Part shown: positions 47,301-57,093 of the stretch, piece by piece
Position numbering within the stretch: position 1 is the stretch's first letter
Layout: every line of letters starts with the position of its first letter
Source of the DNA: Bradyrhizobium nitroreducens
GTDB lineage: Bacteria > Pseudomonadota > Alphaproteobacteria > Rhizobiales > Xanthobacteraceae
Assembly (NCBI RefSeq): GCF_002776695.1
Contig: NZ_LFJC01000003.1
Location: 5,994,013 to 6,058,012, forward strand
Reading direction: 5' to 3'
Length of the DNA: 64,000 nucleotides
Position numbers and translations under genes: made by a program
Notes under the pieces: generated by a model
Database searches by the model: none
Told to the model about the DNA's origin: nothing
The model's input: the letters and a program-made list of their open reading frames with translations, nothing else

Positions 47301-48440
47301 TACGGCGCGGTGCCCGGCGTGAACGACGTGCTCACGCTGTCGACGACGGTCACGGGCCTGAACATCAGCCTCGGCAACGGCGACAATACGATGTATCTCG
47401 CGGCCGGCGCCAACTCGTTCGTGAACATCTACGACGTCAACCACGTGTACGGAACCGCGAGCCTGGACACCCTGACCGTCACCGGTGCGATCGCGGCTGC
47501 CAACGGCGTCGCGATCGACCTCGGCGATGGCGAGGACACGATCGTCCTGAACGGAAACTTCGCGGCCTTTGCCGCGACGGGCGTCGAGCACATCAACGGC
47601 AATTCGGGTGAAAATTCAATCAGTCTGACCAATGACGTCAACGGCATCGCCATCGACCTGGGCGGTGGAAACGATTGGGTCTCCCTCGCCAATGGCGTCA
47701 ATTCGCTCAGCATCAGCGGCGTCGAAAATCTCAACGGCAGTGATTTCACCGGCGGTCTCAATCCGTCCGACGATATGGTCACGCTGCTGAACACCGTGTC
47801 CGGCGTGACGGTCAATCTCGGAGACGGAACGGCGAACGTCCTGAATCTCGCCGAAGGCAGCAACTCGTTCGACAATCTGTGGAACGTGAACCTGCTCAAC
47901 GGCAGCTCGTCGGACGACGTTCTGACGTTGCAGGGCAGCCCGGCGAACGTGATTGATCTCGGCGACGGCAACGACACCCTGAACTTCAACATGAATGTCT
48001 TCGACATCACGGTGACCAATGTCGAAACCATCAACGGTTCCGCGAGTTTCGACCGGATCACGATCGGCAACACGTCGGGCAGCACGACGATTACCGCCGG
48101 CGTGGGGGCGGACGAGATCTTCGCCAGCGCAGGCCATGACAACTTCCGCTTCGTCAGCACCGCAGACTCCGCTGCCGGTGCTGCCGATACCATTCACAAT
48201 TTCGACGCTGGCAATGACAGCTTCACGTTCTCGGGCATCAACGTCGCCGGCGGCCACATCGAATATGTGGATGGGGCAGCTTTGCTCGGCGGTAACCAGG
48301 CTTCGGCCCATCTGCAGAATGTCGGGCCGGGTAACGACTATCTCCAGATCGATATCGATGGCGATGGAACGAGCGACATGGATGTGAGCCTGCAGAATGC
48401 GAGCGGCCAGCTGCACAATGGCAACTTCCTGGTGACCTGA
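35319..48440 (+). CDS. Giant RTX/VCBS calcium-binding surface or secreted protein
   Basis: 4373 residues. Order: a block of about a dozen GGxGxDxI nonapeptides (1-125); four VCBS domains (about 203-627; NDAAVIGGPTQHDVTEDG style); an Ig-like segment; a short DIDGYIGGATVFADANNNG motif (about 740); an Ala-rich helical region (about 807-1020); four long super-repeats of 690-770 residues starting near 1022, 1731, 2497 and 3190, built from modules of the type VNLAAGTxxGDxSVGTDT; another RTX block (about 3770-3830); a beta-repeat region marked by GVENxxG (about 3890-4260); and a C-terminus (DTIHNFDAGNDSFTFSG) like the serralysin M10 C-terminal domain that precedes type I secretion signals. There is no Sec signal, so type I secretion is expected, but no T1SS genes are in the window. 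Likely an adhesin or biofilm protein that folds on binding calcium outside the cell. Confidence 0.93.
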   Translation: MIINGTNANDQITGTSASDIINAKNGDDTVGAGAGNDLIQGGNGNDNISAGSGNDIIDAGNGNDTVDGGTGNDIIFGGNGNDTLLGGAGNDLISGDNGDDIIDGGAGTDLVSGGNGNDILIYRASENVGSVDIYDGGRGQDTLRLVVTQAMANSASFRSDLAAIQALIARYGSADYAFRSFDLAVASIEKVEVVIEGPTNHAPVAVADTASVKEDVTTIASGNLLANDTDADASDTHTVSAVAGGTDNGTTITVVGTYGTLVVTKATGAYTYTLNNSSASVQALAAGQQVTEQFTYTNADNHGGTGSSTLAVTITGNNDAATITVSGSQDISVTEAGSIAGDPSASGKLAVLDADTGQDHFAVPVSLAGTYGNFTFNAATGAWTYTLDPVKSNPLAAGQQVTDTLTVASADGTATRDIVVNITGTNDAAVIGNPDQHDVTEDGVLTASGTLSINDVDLNQNSFQTVVASAPGNLGTLTIGANGAYSYSVANGLVQYLGQGETRDETFTVKALDGTTKDVTFTIHGINDAAVIGGPTQHDVTEDGQLTASGQLTISDADQNQAAFQAGQITASGNLGTVTLQADGHYSYSVDNTAVQYLGANDVKTETFTVRSVDGTTKSISFDIHGAQDAPNLSVQDSSGNADQNITLHIAASKIDLGSTLSVKIEGVPSSFTVQNGAAIGDGTWLVTGDSIQNVVLIPNHAVGSPDPFTLHITAISDDGVHQAVSTADLALTVNSGANEINALDIDGYIGGATVFADANNNGILDAGEAFTTTRADGSFTLAGGSGPLVSIGGVDISTGLQVAGVLRAPEGSTVITPLTTLIVALVDSTAGDEHPLTVDQAIGAIAAAFNVNLLSDPQNPIDLLSYDPVPAAVSGDATATAVLAAAIQVQSTVAQVSAVGVAPDAVISAIAGAITASQTVPNAPAFDLASSNTVQSVVTLSGVSTAAAATVIQVVAAANDSIQTATNVTELAQAGQVAQGAAADQLASTDFTDQGSIDQLTGRFVDHLDTEVANAVLTPIGSTLFGSLGDDVLSGGSGNDLIDGQDGNDRISGGDGNDILFGGAGRDYLTGGSGDDILDGGPGFDRAVYTDATGGVTINLALGTASGAGVGTDTLVNIEAAIGSNFADTFNGAGFIGDAHVPGSPVGYNEFEGKGGDDTIISNTNSQGAELTRVSYVSATGAVTVDLAAGYAQGDASVGHDTLVGSGFNGVWGSAYNDTILGSNNPMFTAEVYSGFAGNDYIDGRGGYDRVDYNVDPNTTTGIAVNLAGGVVTGDSTIGTDTLRGIEAIRGTNFADTYNASGFGSGSINAGSNGTFNEFTGNGGDDLITGNGFTRLGFNNATGGVNVDFVTGFATGDSSVGTDQFTGVNAVQASMFDDTLLGGATNDTFTGLAGNDYIDGRGGFDVSSYNNIFFITGSITVNMAAGIVTGDVSNGTDTLRSIEGIQGTNFDDTYNATGYGTTGANVGNNGTFNQFEGLGGDDQITGNGNTRLIFVNATGGVTINLAGGTATGDGSTGQDSFTGVNSAFGSNFADVYDATGFTGPNANFNSFQGNAGNDIITGNGNTQIQFGNATGGVTVNLTAGTVDGDGSVGHDTITGGVFNVAGSNFNDTIIGSTGNDSLSGNVGNDTLDGRAGNDFLSGGAGADTFVYATGGGFDFIQDFVPGQDKIDLTGVYGIFSLADLQSHAMQSGPNTVITFSATEGLTLQNVNLNSLTASDFLFGTPAAPIVGDDNPNTLVGTANAEAISGLGGNDRLQGLGGSDYLDGGLGFDRAIYADATGGVSVNLTAGTASGPGVGTDTLVNIEGAVGSDFADTFNATGFLGDSGIPGAAIGLAEFEGRGGDDTIIGSVNASGEILGRVSYASATAAVTVDIAAGTADGNASVGHDTFSAINAIVGSAYADTLRGSDNPSGTYEQYDARGGNDLIDGRGGYDFATYNNDPTTTSGITVNLAAGIVTGDSSVGTDTLRSVEAVRGTNFADTYSAVGFSGVSTNAGSFGTFNNFEGMGGDDTISGNGSTRIQYTLALDGVTVDLALGTAHGTAAGDIAQVGTDHFTGVNAVMGSLFGDVINGSGASEVFMGLAGNDQIDGGAGFDTAQYSNLTFVTGGVSVNMASGTVTGDASTGTDGLRSIEGVQGTIFADSYDATGFGQAGALNVGNNGASNNFEGLGGDDVVTGNGSTRLIYGSATGGVTINMSAGTVTGDVSVGHDSFTNVNAVNGSNFADLYDATGFVGPNNNFNIFQGLGGDDQVIGNGNTQIQYGNATTSGVTVHLAAGTASGDGSVGHDTFTGVNQVVGSNFADVYDATGFNSVYGTFNNFMGGAGNDTITGNGDTQITFGNPTGGVVVNLAAGTVDGDASVGHDTITGGVRAVQGTIFNDILTSGGGDNALFGNAGNDVLDGGAGNDYLSGGTGADTFIYATGDGSDYVQDFLHSDGDKIDLTGVNGVFSLADVQAHATQIGSDTSLDFGGGNTLYLQNVNLGNLTASDFVFGTPIMGDDNPNTLVGTAHNDTIVALGGNDKLEGGDGLDLLDGGFGFDRAIYAAATGGIIVNLAAGTASGAGVGTDTLVNIEGVIGSDFADTFNAAGFIGSTGLPGVATGQSEFEGRGGNDSVVGDINALGQIVTRLSYLGATSAVAVDIAAGTADGDASVGHDTFSNVSTIWGSGYNDTIYGSNNASFTYETYEGRGGDDYIDGRGGYDQVTYNSDTTTTSGIYVHLAAGTVNGDATVGTDTIRSVEAARGTNFDDTFDATGFGQAGATNVGSSGTFNDFAGAGGNDTIIGNGFTRLNYQIAASSVSVDLETSAIGTTNAVTVAGSATGATEGTDTFTGVNAVQGSTYSDTLLGSSFNNNFTGLGGDDYIDGRGGFDTAIYNSLSTVTSGVTVDMAAGTATGDASIGTDTLRSIEGVQGTGYADTYVATGYGQVGALNIGNNGTFNQFEGLGGDDQITGNGNTRILYGNATAGVAVNFQAGTASGDASVGHDTFSGVNSATGSNFADVFDATGFAGFNVVQGQGGNDTIIGNGSTQIQFANATSGVIVNLVNGTADGDGSVGHDTITGVTNVSGSNFDDTITGSNGSDQLSGNSGNDRLSGGAGSDVLNGGTGADTFVYAAGGGADTIVDFLQIDADKIDLTGIPGVSTLADIQALATQQGLNTVINFGNGDTLTLLNVTLANLTAADFILGQGVHLTGDAGANTLVGTAYADNLSGLAGNDRLKGLDGNDLLDGGLGFDRADYVAATGGITANLAAGSVTGPGVGTDTLVNVEAIVGSDYADTFNATGFTGDTGIAGTNAGFNEFEGRGGNDSITGAMNSLGALLTRISYASATGSVTVDLAAHSATGDGSVGTDTLVGSGFGGVVGSGSADQLLGSTNGPGTVEIFEGRAGDDFIDGRAGFDRADYALDPAAVGGINVQLASGIVTGDAATVGTDTLRSVESVRGSTKADTFNAVGFGSGSTNAGSNGTFNEFIGMGGDDSIVGNGSTRVAFTNATGAVVVDLQTGATPGTGTASGDDSTGNDTFSGVNAVMGSMFNDTIRGSNITTTTETFTGFAGDDFIDGRGGFDIASYNNLYFSTGPVTIDFTAGTATGDASIGNDTLRGIEGAQGTNFNDVFTATNFGAVGFQNAATNNVGNNGNFNQFEGLAGNDTITGNGNTRIIYSSATDAVTINLQAGTATGGSSIGTDTYVGVNSATGSSLNDVYNATGFTGVTSAGSFGTFNLFEGLLGNDTITGNGNTRVSYSQASGGGVSVDLSTGIVSGAAGADVIAGGVNSVQGSNQADLLVGSSNNEFFFGGGAGDTINAGGGNDGITGQGGDDAIDGGAGTDMAIFSGTQSQYTITTAATIQVQDNVAGRDGTDTLTDVEVLQFSNAIVLQSAGTLGNPIDLSTQQFSNSAPVIGTAADDYLRVGSNIFGHALNLGAGTGDTVLLNGTFGNGYTLNLAGVENVTGTGSDEFVNLTTNANGLVVDLGGGNDQLSLAGGANTLSLIGVENIGGTDYGAVPGVNDVLTLSTTVTGLNISLGNGDNTMYLAAGANSFVNIYDVNHVYGTASLDTLTVTGAIAAANGVAIDLGDGEDTIVLNGNFAAFAATGVEHINGNSGENSISLTNDVNGIAIDLGGGNDWVSLANGVNSLSISGVENLNGSDFTGGLNPSDDMVTLLNTVSGVTVNLGDGTANVLNLAEGSNSFDNLWNVNLLNGSSSDDVLTLQGSPANVIDLGDGNDTLNFNMNVFDITVTNVETINGSASFDRITIGNTSGSTTITAGVGADEIFASAGHDNFRFVSTADSAAGAADTIHNFDAGNDSFTFSGINVAGGHIEYVDGAALLGGNQASAHLQNVGPGNDYLQIDIDGDGTSDMDVSLQNASGQLHNGNFLVT
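38385..46640 (+). repeat. Four tandem approximately 2.1-2.3-kb coding super-repeats within the RTX gene
   Basis: Units start at about 38385, 40513, 42810 and 44890. Each opens with LDGGxGFDRAxY and runs through six or seven related modules; the first three end with a Ca-binding block plus DKIDLTGVxGxFSLADxQ and LTASDFxFGTP (or equivalents). Unit 2 is longer by about one 66-residue module (a doubled DATGF...NFxxFxG). Unit 4 lacks the closing segment and passes into a different RTX block. Such long repeats invite recombination and assembly errors. Confidence 0.85.
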
Positions 48441-48660
48441 GAGGGAACCGGCTTCGGAGAAGGCCTCGGCCGCCTCTCTCTGAGGCGGTAGTCTTGGCAG
48501 GTTGTCTCGAGGTGCATGGTGGCGGTGGAGTGCCGGCGGCTGCCCGTTTCGGATCCGATTGAACGACCGCCGAGGGAACCGGCAAGCGATCCCAAGGAAA
48601 GACCGCCGCCACCTTTTGCTCGGTGGATCGGCGGTCTGTGATCGAAGGCCGTTTGGCCCT
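48441..48660 (+). terminator. Downstream region of the RTX gene with two hairpins
   Basis: A perfect 7-bp stem-loop (CCGCCTC, 5-nt loop, GAGGCGG) lies at 48470-48488, 30 bp after the stop. A stronger hairpin with a two-base bulge lies at 48600-48637 (AGACCGCCG...CGGCGGTCT). Neither has a proper T-run, so termination is plausible but not certain. Confidence 0.35.
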
Positions 48661-48762
48661 TAAAGCATGATCCGGAAAAGTGCGAAGCGGTTTTCCGGAA
48701 AGATCATGCGCAAACAACAACCTAAAGCGCGATGACGATTCATCCAAATCTCATCGCGCTTT
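48661..48762. repeat. Two dispersed palindromic repeat elements (RPE-like)
   Basis: Two back-to-back inverted repeats. The first (48661-48709) has arms GCATGATCCGGAAAA and a partner with a 4-base insertion. The second (48722-48762) has perfect 12-bp arms AAAGCGCGATGA/TCATCGCGCTTT. From memory, closely similar palindromes are scattered in intergenic regions of Bradyrhizobium, Rhodopseudomonas and rhizobial genomes. They can form RNA hairpins. Confidence 0.65.
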
Positions 48763-48931
48763 GGTCCCGCAGTTGCTCGGGATAGTGTTCCATGGCTGCC
48801 GCGCGCACACGCGAAGCCCAGCGGCAGCGGGCCTTGATCATTCGCCTTTCGCGAGCGGGTGGACGGTATTCCCGCCAAACCGCAGCGATGGCCTCGAGGA
48901 GCAGCGGTGGCCTCGAGGATATGTCGCATCA

Positions 48932-49105
48932 TCAATGGGTCCTGAAATACAGTGTCGCTAACAGCGCGAAAAGCCCGATCCAGACAATCGCCCCCAATTC
49001 CAAGGCTTCCGCCACGGTAACGCTCAGCGGAGCTGTGCGCCGCAAGCCGATCCATAGCAAAACCGCAGCAAACGGCAGGACAATCAGGGCGAAACCTTGG
49101 ATCAT
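48932..49105 (-). CDS. Small two-helix membrane protein
   Basis: A 57-residue ORF, too short for most gene lists, that reads as a clean membrane protein: helix 1 (MIQGFALIVLPFAAVLLWIG, 1-20), a short basic turn (LRRTAPLSV), and helix 2 (ALELGAIVWIGLFALLATLY, 34-53). Codon use is ordinary. The upstream ribosome site is weak. No family is recognised. It lies downstream of the small conserved-looking fragment at 49102-49377 on the same strand. Confidence 0.5.
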   Translation of the reverse strand: MIQGFALIVLPFAAVLLWIGLRRTAPLSVTVAEALELGAIVWIGLFALLATLYFRTH

Positions 49106-49377
49106 GAGCACAATCTAGTCCACCACAAAGACCCGGCGCAAGTCGAGGTAGCGATCGTGGCGCGGTCGATCAGCACCTCGGCGATCGGACCGAGCGGGCT
49201 CTCCTGCACGCGCGGCGATCGGCCGAGCGTCGCGGCGAGCCGCTGCAATTCTGCGAGAGCCTGTTGGCGTGTCGGAAATCGCCCTTGGGGCTCGGCGTGC
49301 AATTCGTCCTCGACGACAAACCTTCCCTCGCTTCGCTCTACCGAATTCGGTGTGATGCCTTGCCGAGTTCTGCTCAC
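49102..49377 (-). CDS. Small hypothetical protein, possibly degenerate
   Basis: The frame contains FVVEDELHAEPQGRFPTRQQ followed by ALAELQRLA, which reads like the start of small hypothetical proteins common in Bradyrhizobium. The sequence after about residue 50 does not look like those relatives, and no good start codon with a ribosome site is seen upstream; the 25 residues before FVVEDE look artificial. It may be a truncated or frameshifted copy beside the tRNA. Real boundaries are uncertain. Confidence 0.35.
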   Translation of the reverse strand: MSRTRQGITPNSVERSEGRFVVEDELHAEPQGRFPTRQQALAELQRLAATLGRSPRVQESPLGPIAEVLIDRATIATSTCAGSLWWTRLCS

Positions 49378-49419
49378 TTGCCGAGTGCGCCGACTTGCCG
49401 AGTGTGCCGACTTGCCGAG
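49358..49419. repeat. Short 17-18-bp tandem repeat beside tRNA-Val
   Basis: The core CTTGCCGAG occurs four times in a row (core near 49358, 49376, 49393, 49410), with 17-18 bp periodicity and a repeated GTGCGCCGA/GTGTGCCGA spacer. It lies 27 bp from the 3' end of tRNA-Val. No function is evident. Confidence 0.6.
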
Positions 49420-49445
49420 CCGTAGCTCGCGAAGCGAACGAAGGC

Positions 49446-49522
49446 TGGTGGGCGGTCACGGATTCGAACCGCGGACCCTCTCGGTGTAAACGAGATGCTC
49501 TAACCAGCTGAGCTAACCGCCC
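49446..49522 (-). tRNA. tRNA-Val (anticodon UAC)
   Basis: A 77-nt tRNA on the minus strand with CCA encoded. The acceptor stem is GGGCGGT/ACCGCCC with discriminator A. The anticodon arm is TCTCG-TTTACAC-CGAGA, placing TAC at positions 34-36. The T arm contains GGTTCGAATCC. The 3' end points to the accessory region, making it a candidate integration site. Confidence 0.95.
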
Positions 49523-49569
49523 CTCGCCGCCTCTTTATCCCTACCCGCCCTTGCTGGGCAAGCCCGACC

Positions 49570-49974
49570 TCAATCCTGCGGGCGGCCCGGCAGCAGCGGC
49601 ACCGCGTCGATCCAGACCGCCGCGGACTGGCACCAGATCTGCCTGACGGGGCGCAATTTGTCGCGCTGGCGGATCGAGCCCCAGCGGATGCCCCAATCGT
49701 CGGCCTGGTCGCCCTCGCCGCTGGTGAACAGCGGGGAACCGCAATCGGTGCAGAAGTGCTGGAAGCGCATCCGGCCGTTGTCGCCGCGCTTGCCGTAGAC
49801 CTTGGGCGTGCCGGCGGTGAGGCGGACGTCGGCCCCGGAACAGACAGCCGTCACACGGAACGGCGAGCCGGTCAGGGTCTGACAGTCGGTGCAGTGACAC
49901 ACCGAGACCGCCTCCGGGTCGATCTCGGCCGCGTAGCTGATCTTGCCGCAATGGCATTGCCCGTCGATCTGCAT
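49570..49974 (-). CDS. GFA-family (glutathione-dependent formaldehyde-activating enzyme/CENP-V) zinc protein
   Basis: A 134-residue protein with the zinc-binding pattern of the GFA family: CHCGKISY at residues 7-14, CHCTDCQ near 33, and CTDCGSPLF near 82. Members bind zinc and some were reported to promote the glutathione-formaldehyde adduct, but most are of unknown role, so an enzymatic assignment is not made. The ATG at 49974 has GGAGGGGA 9 bp upstream and is preferred to a longer frame that would run into the lon terminator. Confidence 0.88.
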   Translation of the reverse strand: MQIDGQCHCGKISYAAEIDPEAVSVCHCTDCQTLTGSPFRVTAVCSGADVRLTAGTPKVYGKRGDNGRMRFQHFCTDCGSPLFTSGEGDQADDWGIRWGSIRQRDKLRPVRQIWCQSAAVWIDAVPLLPGRPQD

Positions 49975-49995
49975 CGCCTGGTCCCCTCCCGAAAA

Positions 49996-50024
49996 CAAAA
50001 ACGGCGCCCGAAGGCGCCGTTTTA
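49996..50024 (-). terminator. Rho-independent terminator of lon
   Basis: A perfect 8-bp GC stem ACGGCGCC/GGCGCCGT at 50001-50020 with a 4-nt loop, flanked by runs of A on the left and T on the right, so it can work in both directions. It lies 20 bp after the lon stop and before the GFA gene. Confidence 0.85.
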
Positions 50025-50041
50025 TCATCTTTCGCTCGAGA

Positions 50042-52465
<2,424 letters not shown>

Positions 52466-52789
52466 GGCCTTTTCCTTTTGGTTTGCCCCCTTGCACGCAG
52501 CCCGCCGTCTTCATGCGCAACCGCCACAAGGTGCCGAGGTGATCCACAAACCGGCCTACCAGTCGAAGGTTGGACCGGCCTTGCCGGATCGGAACTGAGG
52601 CGAATCTTGAAGAGAATTTTCGCTCGCCGCCGACATTAGGTGGCTATCGACCGGGGGGGTGTCAAGTCATTGAAAAACGCGCGCCATCAGGCGCTTACGC
52701 AACGCGGTAAGCGACGCAACACCGGCTGCGGAGATACTCGTCCGCAGCCCCACTTGAAGGTACAAAAGGAGCGTTCCAGCGCCGCCAGA
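52466..52789 (-). promoter_or_regulatory. lon promoter region and clpX downstream hairpin
   Basis: A gene-free 324 bp. On the minus strand a perfect TTGACA (52660-52665), within the heat-shock-like CTTGACA, is followed at 17-19 bp by CACCTAAT (52635-52642), a candidate sigma-32 or sigma-70 promoter for lon. A perfect 9-bp hairpin GGCTGCGGA/TCCGCAGCC at 52724-52749 follows the clpX stop; it lacks a T-run. Confidence 0.5.
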
Positions 52790-54061
<1,272 letters not shown>

Positions 54062-54518
54062 TCATGTCTCCGTCCGCGGTTCGATCCCGTTCCGCTCGAT
54101 CGCTCCATTCCGGCACGATGGCCGGCATGAAGCTTAAGTAGAGCAAATTCCGTACCAAAAAAGACCCTACGCATTACATCCCGTGCGAATCACGGTCGCT
54201 CGATTCTCCGCGATCATAGCCGATCATTCGTAGCCAACCATGCTGTCACCCGACTATCAAGAATTCGCTAATCGGGGGTCGCCGGCTACCCGTGACAATA
54301 CCGTGATTTCCGGCGTTGGCACGGGCGAAGTGACCGAAATCACCCCGCCGTTGCTGGATTGCCACGAAAAACAAGCACGAAAGCGGAACTTTCTGCCTGT
54401 CGCAGGGCGCAAAACTGCGTTTTGCAAGGCGTACACGCGTCCATAGCGTGAACGCCACCTGATTAAGTCACCGGCGGTCCCAAGGGCTTGCCGAGGGATC
54501 GCCGCCACCCCAGTAGTG
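54062..54518. promoter_or_regulatory. clpP-clpX intergenic region
   Basis: About 457 bp without a gene. It holds the clpX 5' region and the clpP 3' end. Small hairpins are present: CCAGTA-GTGT-TACTGG overlapping the clpP stop (54511-54526) and GCAAAAC/GTTTTGC at 54409-54425. Neither has a T-run. No promoter was recognised with confidence. Confidence 0.4.
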
Positions 54519-55154
54519 TTACTGGGTCTTCGCCGCTGCCGGTTCCTCAGCGCGCTTGTCGATGACCTTGTCGACCAGGCCGAACTCCTTGGCGTCGTTC
54601 GCGGTCAGGAACTTGTCGCGTTCCAGCGCGTCCTCGATCGACTTGTAGGTCTGGCCGGTGTGCTTGACGTAGATCTCGTTGAGCCGCTTCTTCAGGTTCA
54701 GGATTTCCTGGGCGTGCAGCATGATGTCGGTGGCCTGGCCCTGGAAGCCGCCGGAGGGCTGGTGCACCATGATGCGCGCGTTCGGCAGCGAGAAGCGCAT
54801 GTCCTTCTCGCCGGCGGCCAGCAGCAGCGAACCCATCGAGGCAGCCTGGCCCGTGCACAGCGTCGAGACCGGCGGGCGGATGAACTGCATCGTGTCGTAG
54901 ATCGCGAGGCCCGAGGTCACCACGCCGCCCGGCGAGTTGATGTACATCGAGATTTCCTTCTTCGGATTCTCGGCCTCGAGGAACAAAAGCTGCGCGACGA
55001 CCAGCGTCGACATGCCGTCCTCGACCGGTCCGGTCAGGAAGATGATGCGCTCCTTCAAGAGGCGCGAGAAGATGTCGTAGGCGCGCTCGCCACGGTTGGT
55101 CTGCTCGACCACCATGGGCACGAGGTTCATGTAGGTTTCAACCGGATCGCGCAT
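54519..55154 (-). CDS. clpP: ATP-dependent Clp protease proteolytic subunit ClpP
   Basis: 211 residues. The serine-protease triad can be seen: serine in [14 protein letters not shown] (about residue 106), histidine in [15 protein letters not shown] (about 131) and a downstream aspartate in the [10 protein letters not shown] region. [15 protein letters not shown] and the oligomer handle are standard. It forms the chamber that degrades substrates supplied by ClpX or ClpA. The frame begins [18 protein letters not shown], typical for alphaproteobacteria. Confidence 0.98.
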   Translation of the reverse strand: MRDPVETYMNLVPMVVEQTNRGERAYDIFSRLLKERIIFLTGPVEDGMSTLVVAQLLFLEAENPKKEISMYINSPGGVVTSGLAIYDTMQFIRPPVSTLCTGQAASMGSLLLAAGEKDMRFSLPNARIMVHQPSGGFQGQATDIMLHAQEILNLKKRLNEIYVKHTGQTYKSIEDALERDKFLTANDAKEFGLVDKVIDKRAEEPAAAKTQ

Positions 55155-55400
55155 GAGTCACCTAGGTTTTTCGGACGTGGACATCGCCTGTCGTGGCTGC
55201 CAGTTGGGCTGGATTTGCCGGAAGGCCGACGGACGTCCCGTGATGCAGGACTTGTTGGTGTAGAGCACTTTTAGCGGAAGACTTTTAGGCGGAAGACTCG
55301 GGTACAGGGCGTACCGACAGATATAGCCCAATTCGCTTCTGACAAGTGCGGAGCGAATTAAGGCTTAATCCGTCGGGCAGTTGAAGCTGATTCGCACAAA
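55155..55400 (-). other. clpP upstream region
   Basis: Gene-free sequence between tig and clpP. It should contain the clpP promoter, but no clear -35/-10 or heat-shock consensus was identified by eye. A CTTTTAG(C/G)GGAAGACT sequence is directly repeated around 55268 and 55282. Confidence 0.35.
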
Positions 55401-55402
55401 GA

Positions 55403-55432
55403 GGCCCAGCCGGCCATCTGGCTAGCTGGACC
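55403..55432 (-). terminator. Probable terminator of tig
   Basis: In the minus-strand transcript, GGUCCAGCUAGCC pairs with GGCCGGCUGGGCC (12 of 13 positions, counting wobbles) around a 4-nt loop, followed by UCUUUGU. It lies about 40 bp after the tig stop. Confidence 0.6.
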
Positions 55433-55473
55433 CCTTCGCCGATCATCCTTAATAGATGCCTGCCTCAAACCCT

Positions 55474-56835
55474 TCAGGCTGCGGTCTTTTCCGCCTCGTC
55501 GTCCTTGTAGAGATCCTCGCGCGAAACCTTCTTCTCGGTCACGTTGGCGAGCTCGAGGATGAAGTCGACGACCTTGTCCTCATAGATCGGTGCGCGAAGC
55601 TGGGCCAACGCCTGGGCGTTGCTGCGGTAATAGTCCCAGACCTCCTTCTCGCGGCCGGGCATCGAGCGCGCGCGCTCGATCACGGCGCGGCCGACCTCGT
55701 CGTCGGTCACGGTGATCTTGTTCTTCTCGCCGATCTCGGAGAGCACGAGGCCGAGCCGCACGCGGCGGTCGGCGATCTTGCGGTACTCTTCCTTGGCCTT
55801 GTCCTCGGTGGTGTCCTCGTCGGCGAAGGTCTTGCCGGCCGAGGCCATCTCGGCGTTGACCGAGTTCCACATCAGATTGAACTCTTCGTCGACCAGCGAG
55901 GGCGGCGCCTCGAAGCGATGCGCCTCGTCGAGGCGGTCGAGCAGCGCGCGCTTGACGCGCTGGCGCGTCGCGCCGGCGAACTCGGCAACCAGACGCTCGC
56001 GCGCGGCTTCCTTCAGCTTGTCCAGCGATTCGAGGCCGAGGCTCTTGGCGAACTCGTCGTCGATCGCAACGTCCTGCGGCGCCTCGATCGTGGTCGCGGT
56101 GGTCTCGAACTCGGCCGGCTGGCCGGCGAGCTTCTCGTTCATGTAGTTCTTCGGGAACGACACTTTCAGCGTGCGGGTCTCGCCGGCACCGATGCCGATC
56201 AGCTGCTCCTCGAAGCCCGGGATGAAGGTGTTGGAGCCGATCACGACCTGGATGCCTTCACCGGTGCCGCCCTCGAAGACTTCGCCGTTGATGCTGCCCT
56301 TGAAGTTGATGGTGACGCGGTCGCCGGATTCGGCCTTGGCGCCCTCGGCCTTCGCGGCATAGCCGCGGTTGCTGTCGGCGATACGCTTGATCGCCTCGTC
56401 GACGTCGGCGTCGCTGACGTCGGCGACGGGCTTCTCGACCTGGAAGGTCTTGAAATCGGCAAGCGCGATCGCCGGCACCACCTCGATCGCGACCGTGTAG
56501 GTCAGATCGGTCTTGCCGCTCAGCAGCTCCTCGACCTCGGCCTGCTCGCTCGGCATGGTGATCTTCGGCTCGGTCGCAAGGCGGAAGCCGCGCTCGGAGA
56601 ACAGCTGCGTGTTGGTGTCGCGGATGGTCTGGTCGATGGTCTCGGCCATCACCGAGCGGCCGTAGACCTTCTTCAGGTGAGCGACCGGCACCTTGCCGGG
56701 GCGGAAGCCGTTGATGCGGACCTTGTCCTTGAGGTCAACGAGCTTGGCACCGGCCTTGGCGTCGAGATCAGACGCGGGAACGCTGATCTTGAACTCGTGC
56801 TTCAAACCTTCCGAGAGGGTCTCTGTGACCTGCAT
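55474..56835 (-). CDS. tig: Trigger factor (ribosome-associated chaperone and prolyl isomerase)
   Basis: 453 residues. The ribosome-binding N-domain begins [17 protein letters not shown] and contains the signature [15 protein letters not shown] (about residues 40-55). The FKBP-type isomerase domain (about 160-250) has [15 protein letters not shown] and [11 protein letters not shown]. The C-terminal helical chaperone arms follow. It binds nascent chains at the ribosome exit. A longer open frame upstream to 57108 is only a read-through of tRNA-Leu; the ATG at 56835 is the family start. Confidence 0.97.
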   Translation of the reverse strand: MQVTETLSEGLKHEFKISVPASDLDAKAGAKLVDLKDKVRINGFRPGKVPVAHLKKVYGRSVMAETIDQTIRDTNTQLFSERGFRLATEPKITMPSEQAEVEELLSGKTDLTYTVAIEVVPAIALADFKTFQVEKPVADVSDADVDEAIKRIADSNRGYAAKAEGAKAESGDRVTINFKGSINGEVFEGGTGEGIQVVIGSNTFIPGFEEQLIGIGAGETRTLKVSFPKNYMNEKLAGQPAEFETTATTIEAPQDVAIDDEFAKSLGLESLDKLKEAARERLVAEFAGATRQRVKRALLDRLDEAHRFEAPPSLVDEEFNLMWNSVNAEMASAGKTFADEDTTEDKAKEEYRKIADRRVRLGLVLSEIGEKNKITVTDDEVGRAVIERARSMPGREKEVWDYYRSNAQALAQLRAPIYEDKVVDFILELANVTEKKVSREDLYKDDEAEKTAA

Positions 56836-57008
56836 GGCGTCCAATCTTCTTCTCGTTCGGTCCCGGCGCGCATGCGTCGGGACGCTGTCATTAATCGATC
56901 CGGCGCGAGGCAATCGCCTCACCGCCGGTGCTTCATCGGACCGGCCCCCAGCGGACAAACATCCGCGCGAAAGCAGGTCTCGTAATCCGTGCAAACGCGA
57001 TAAGCGCT

Positions 57009-57093
57009 TGGTGCGGGCGGAGGGACTCGAACCCCCACAACTTTCGTCACTGGAACCTAAATCCAGCGCGTCTACCAGTTCCGCCACGCCCGC
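57009..57093 (-). tRNA. tRNA-Leu (anticodon UAG)
   Basis: An 85-nt minus-strand class II tRNA with encoded CCA. The acceptor stem is GCGGGCG/CGCCCGC. The anticodon arm is CTGGA-TTTAGGT-TCCAG with TAG at 34-36. A variable arm (TGACGAAAGTTGT region) and a T arm with GGTTCGAGTCC complete the leucine-type cloverleaf. Confidence 0.95.

Noticed and set aside
35383-48190. Regularly spaced repeats that might suggest a CRISPR array
   Set aside because: The repeats are in frame, encode GGxGxDxI and VNLAAGT modules, vary in sequence and spacing, and lie in one continuous gene.
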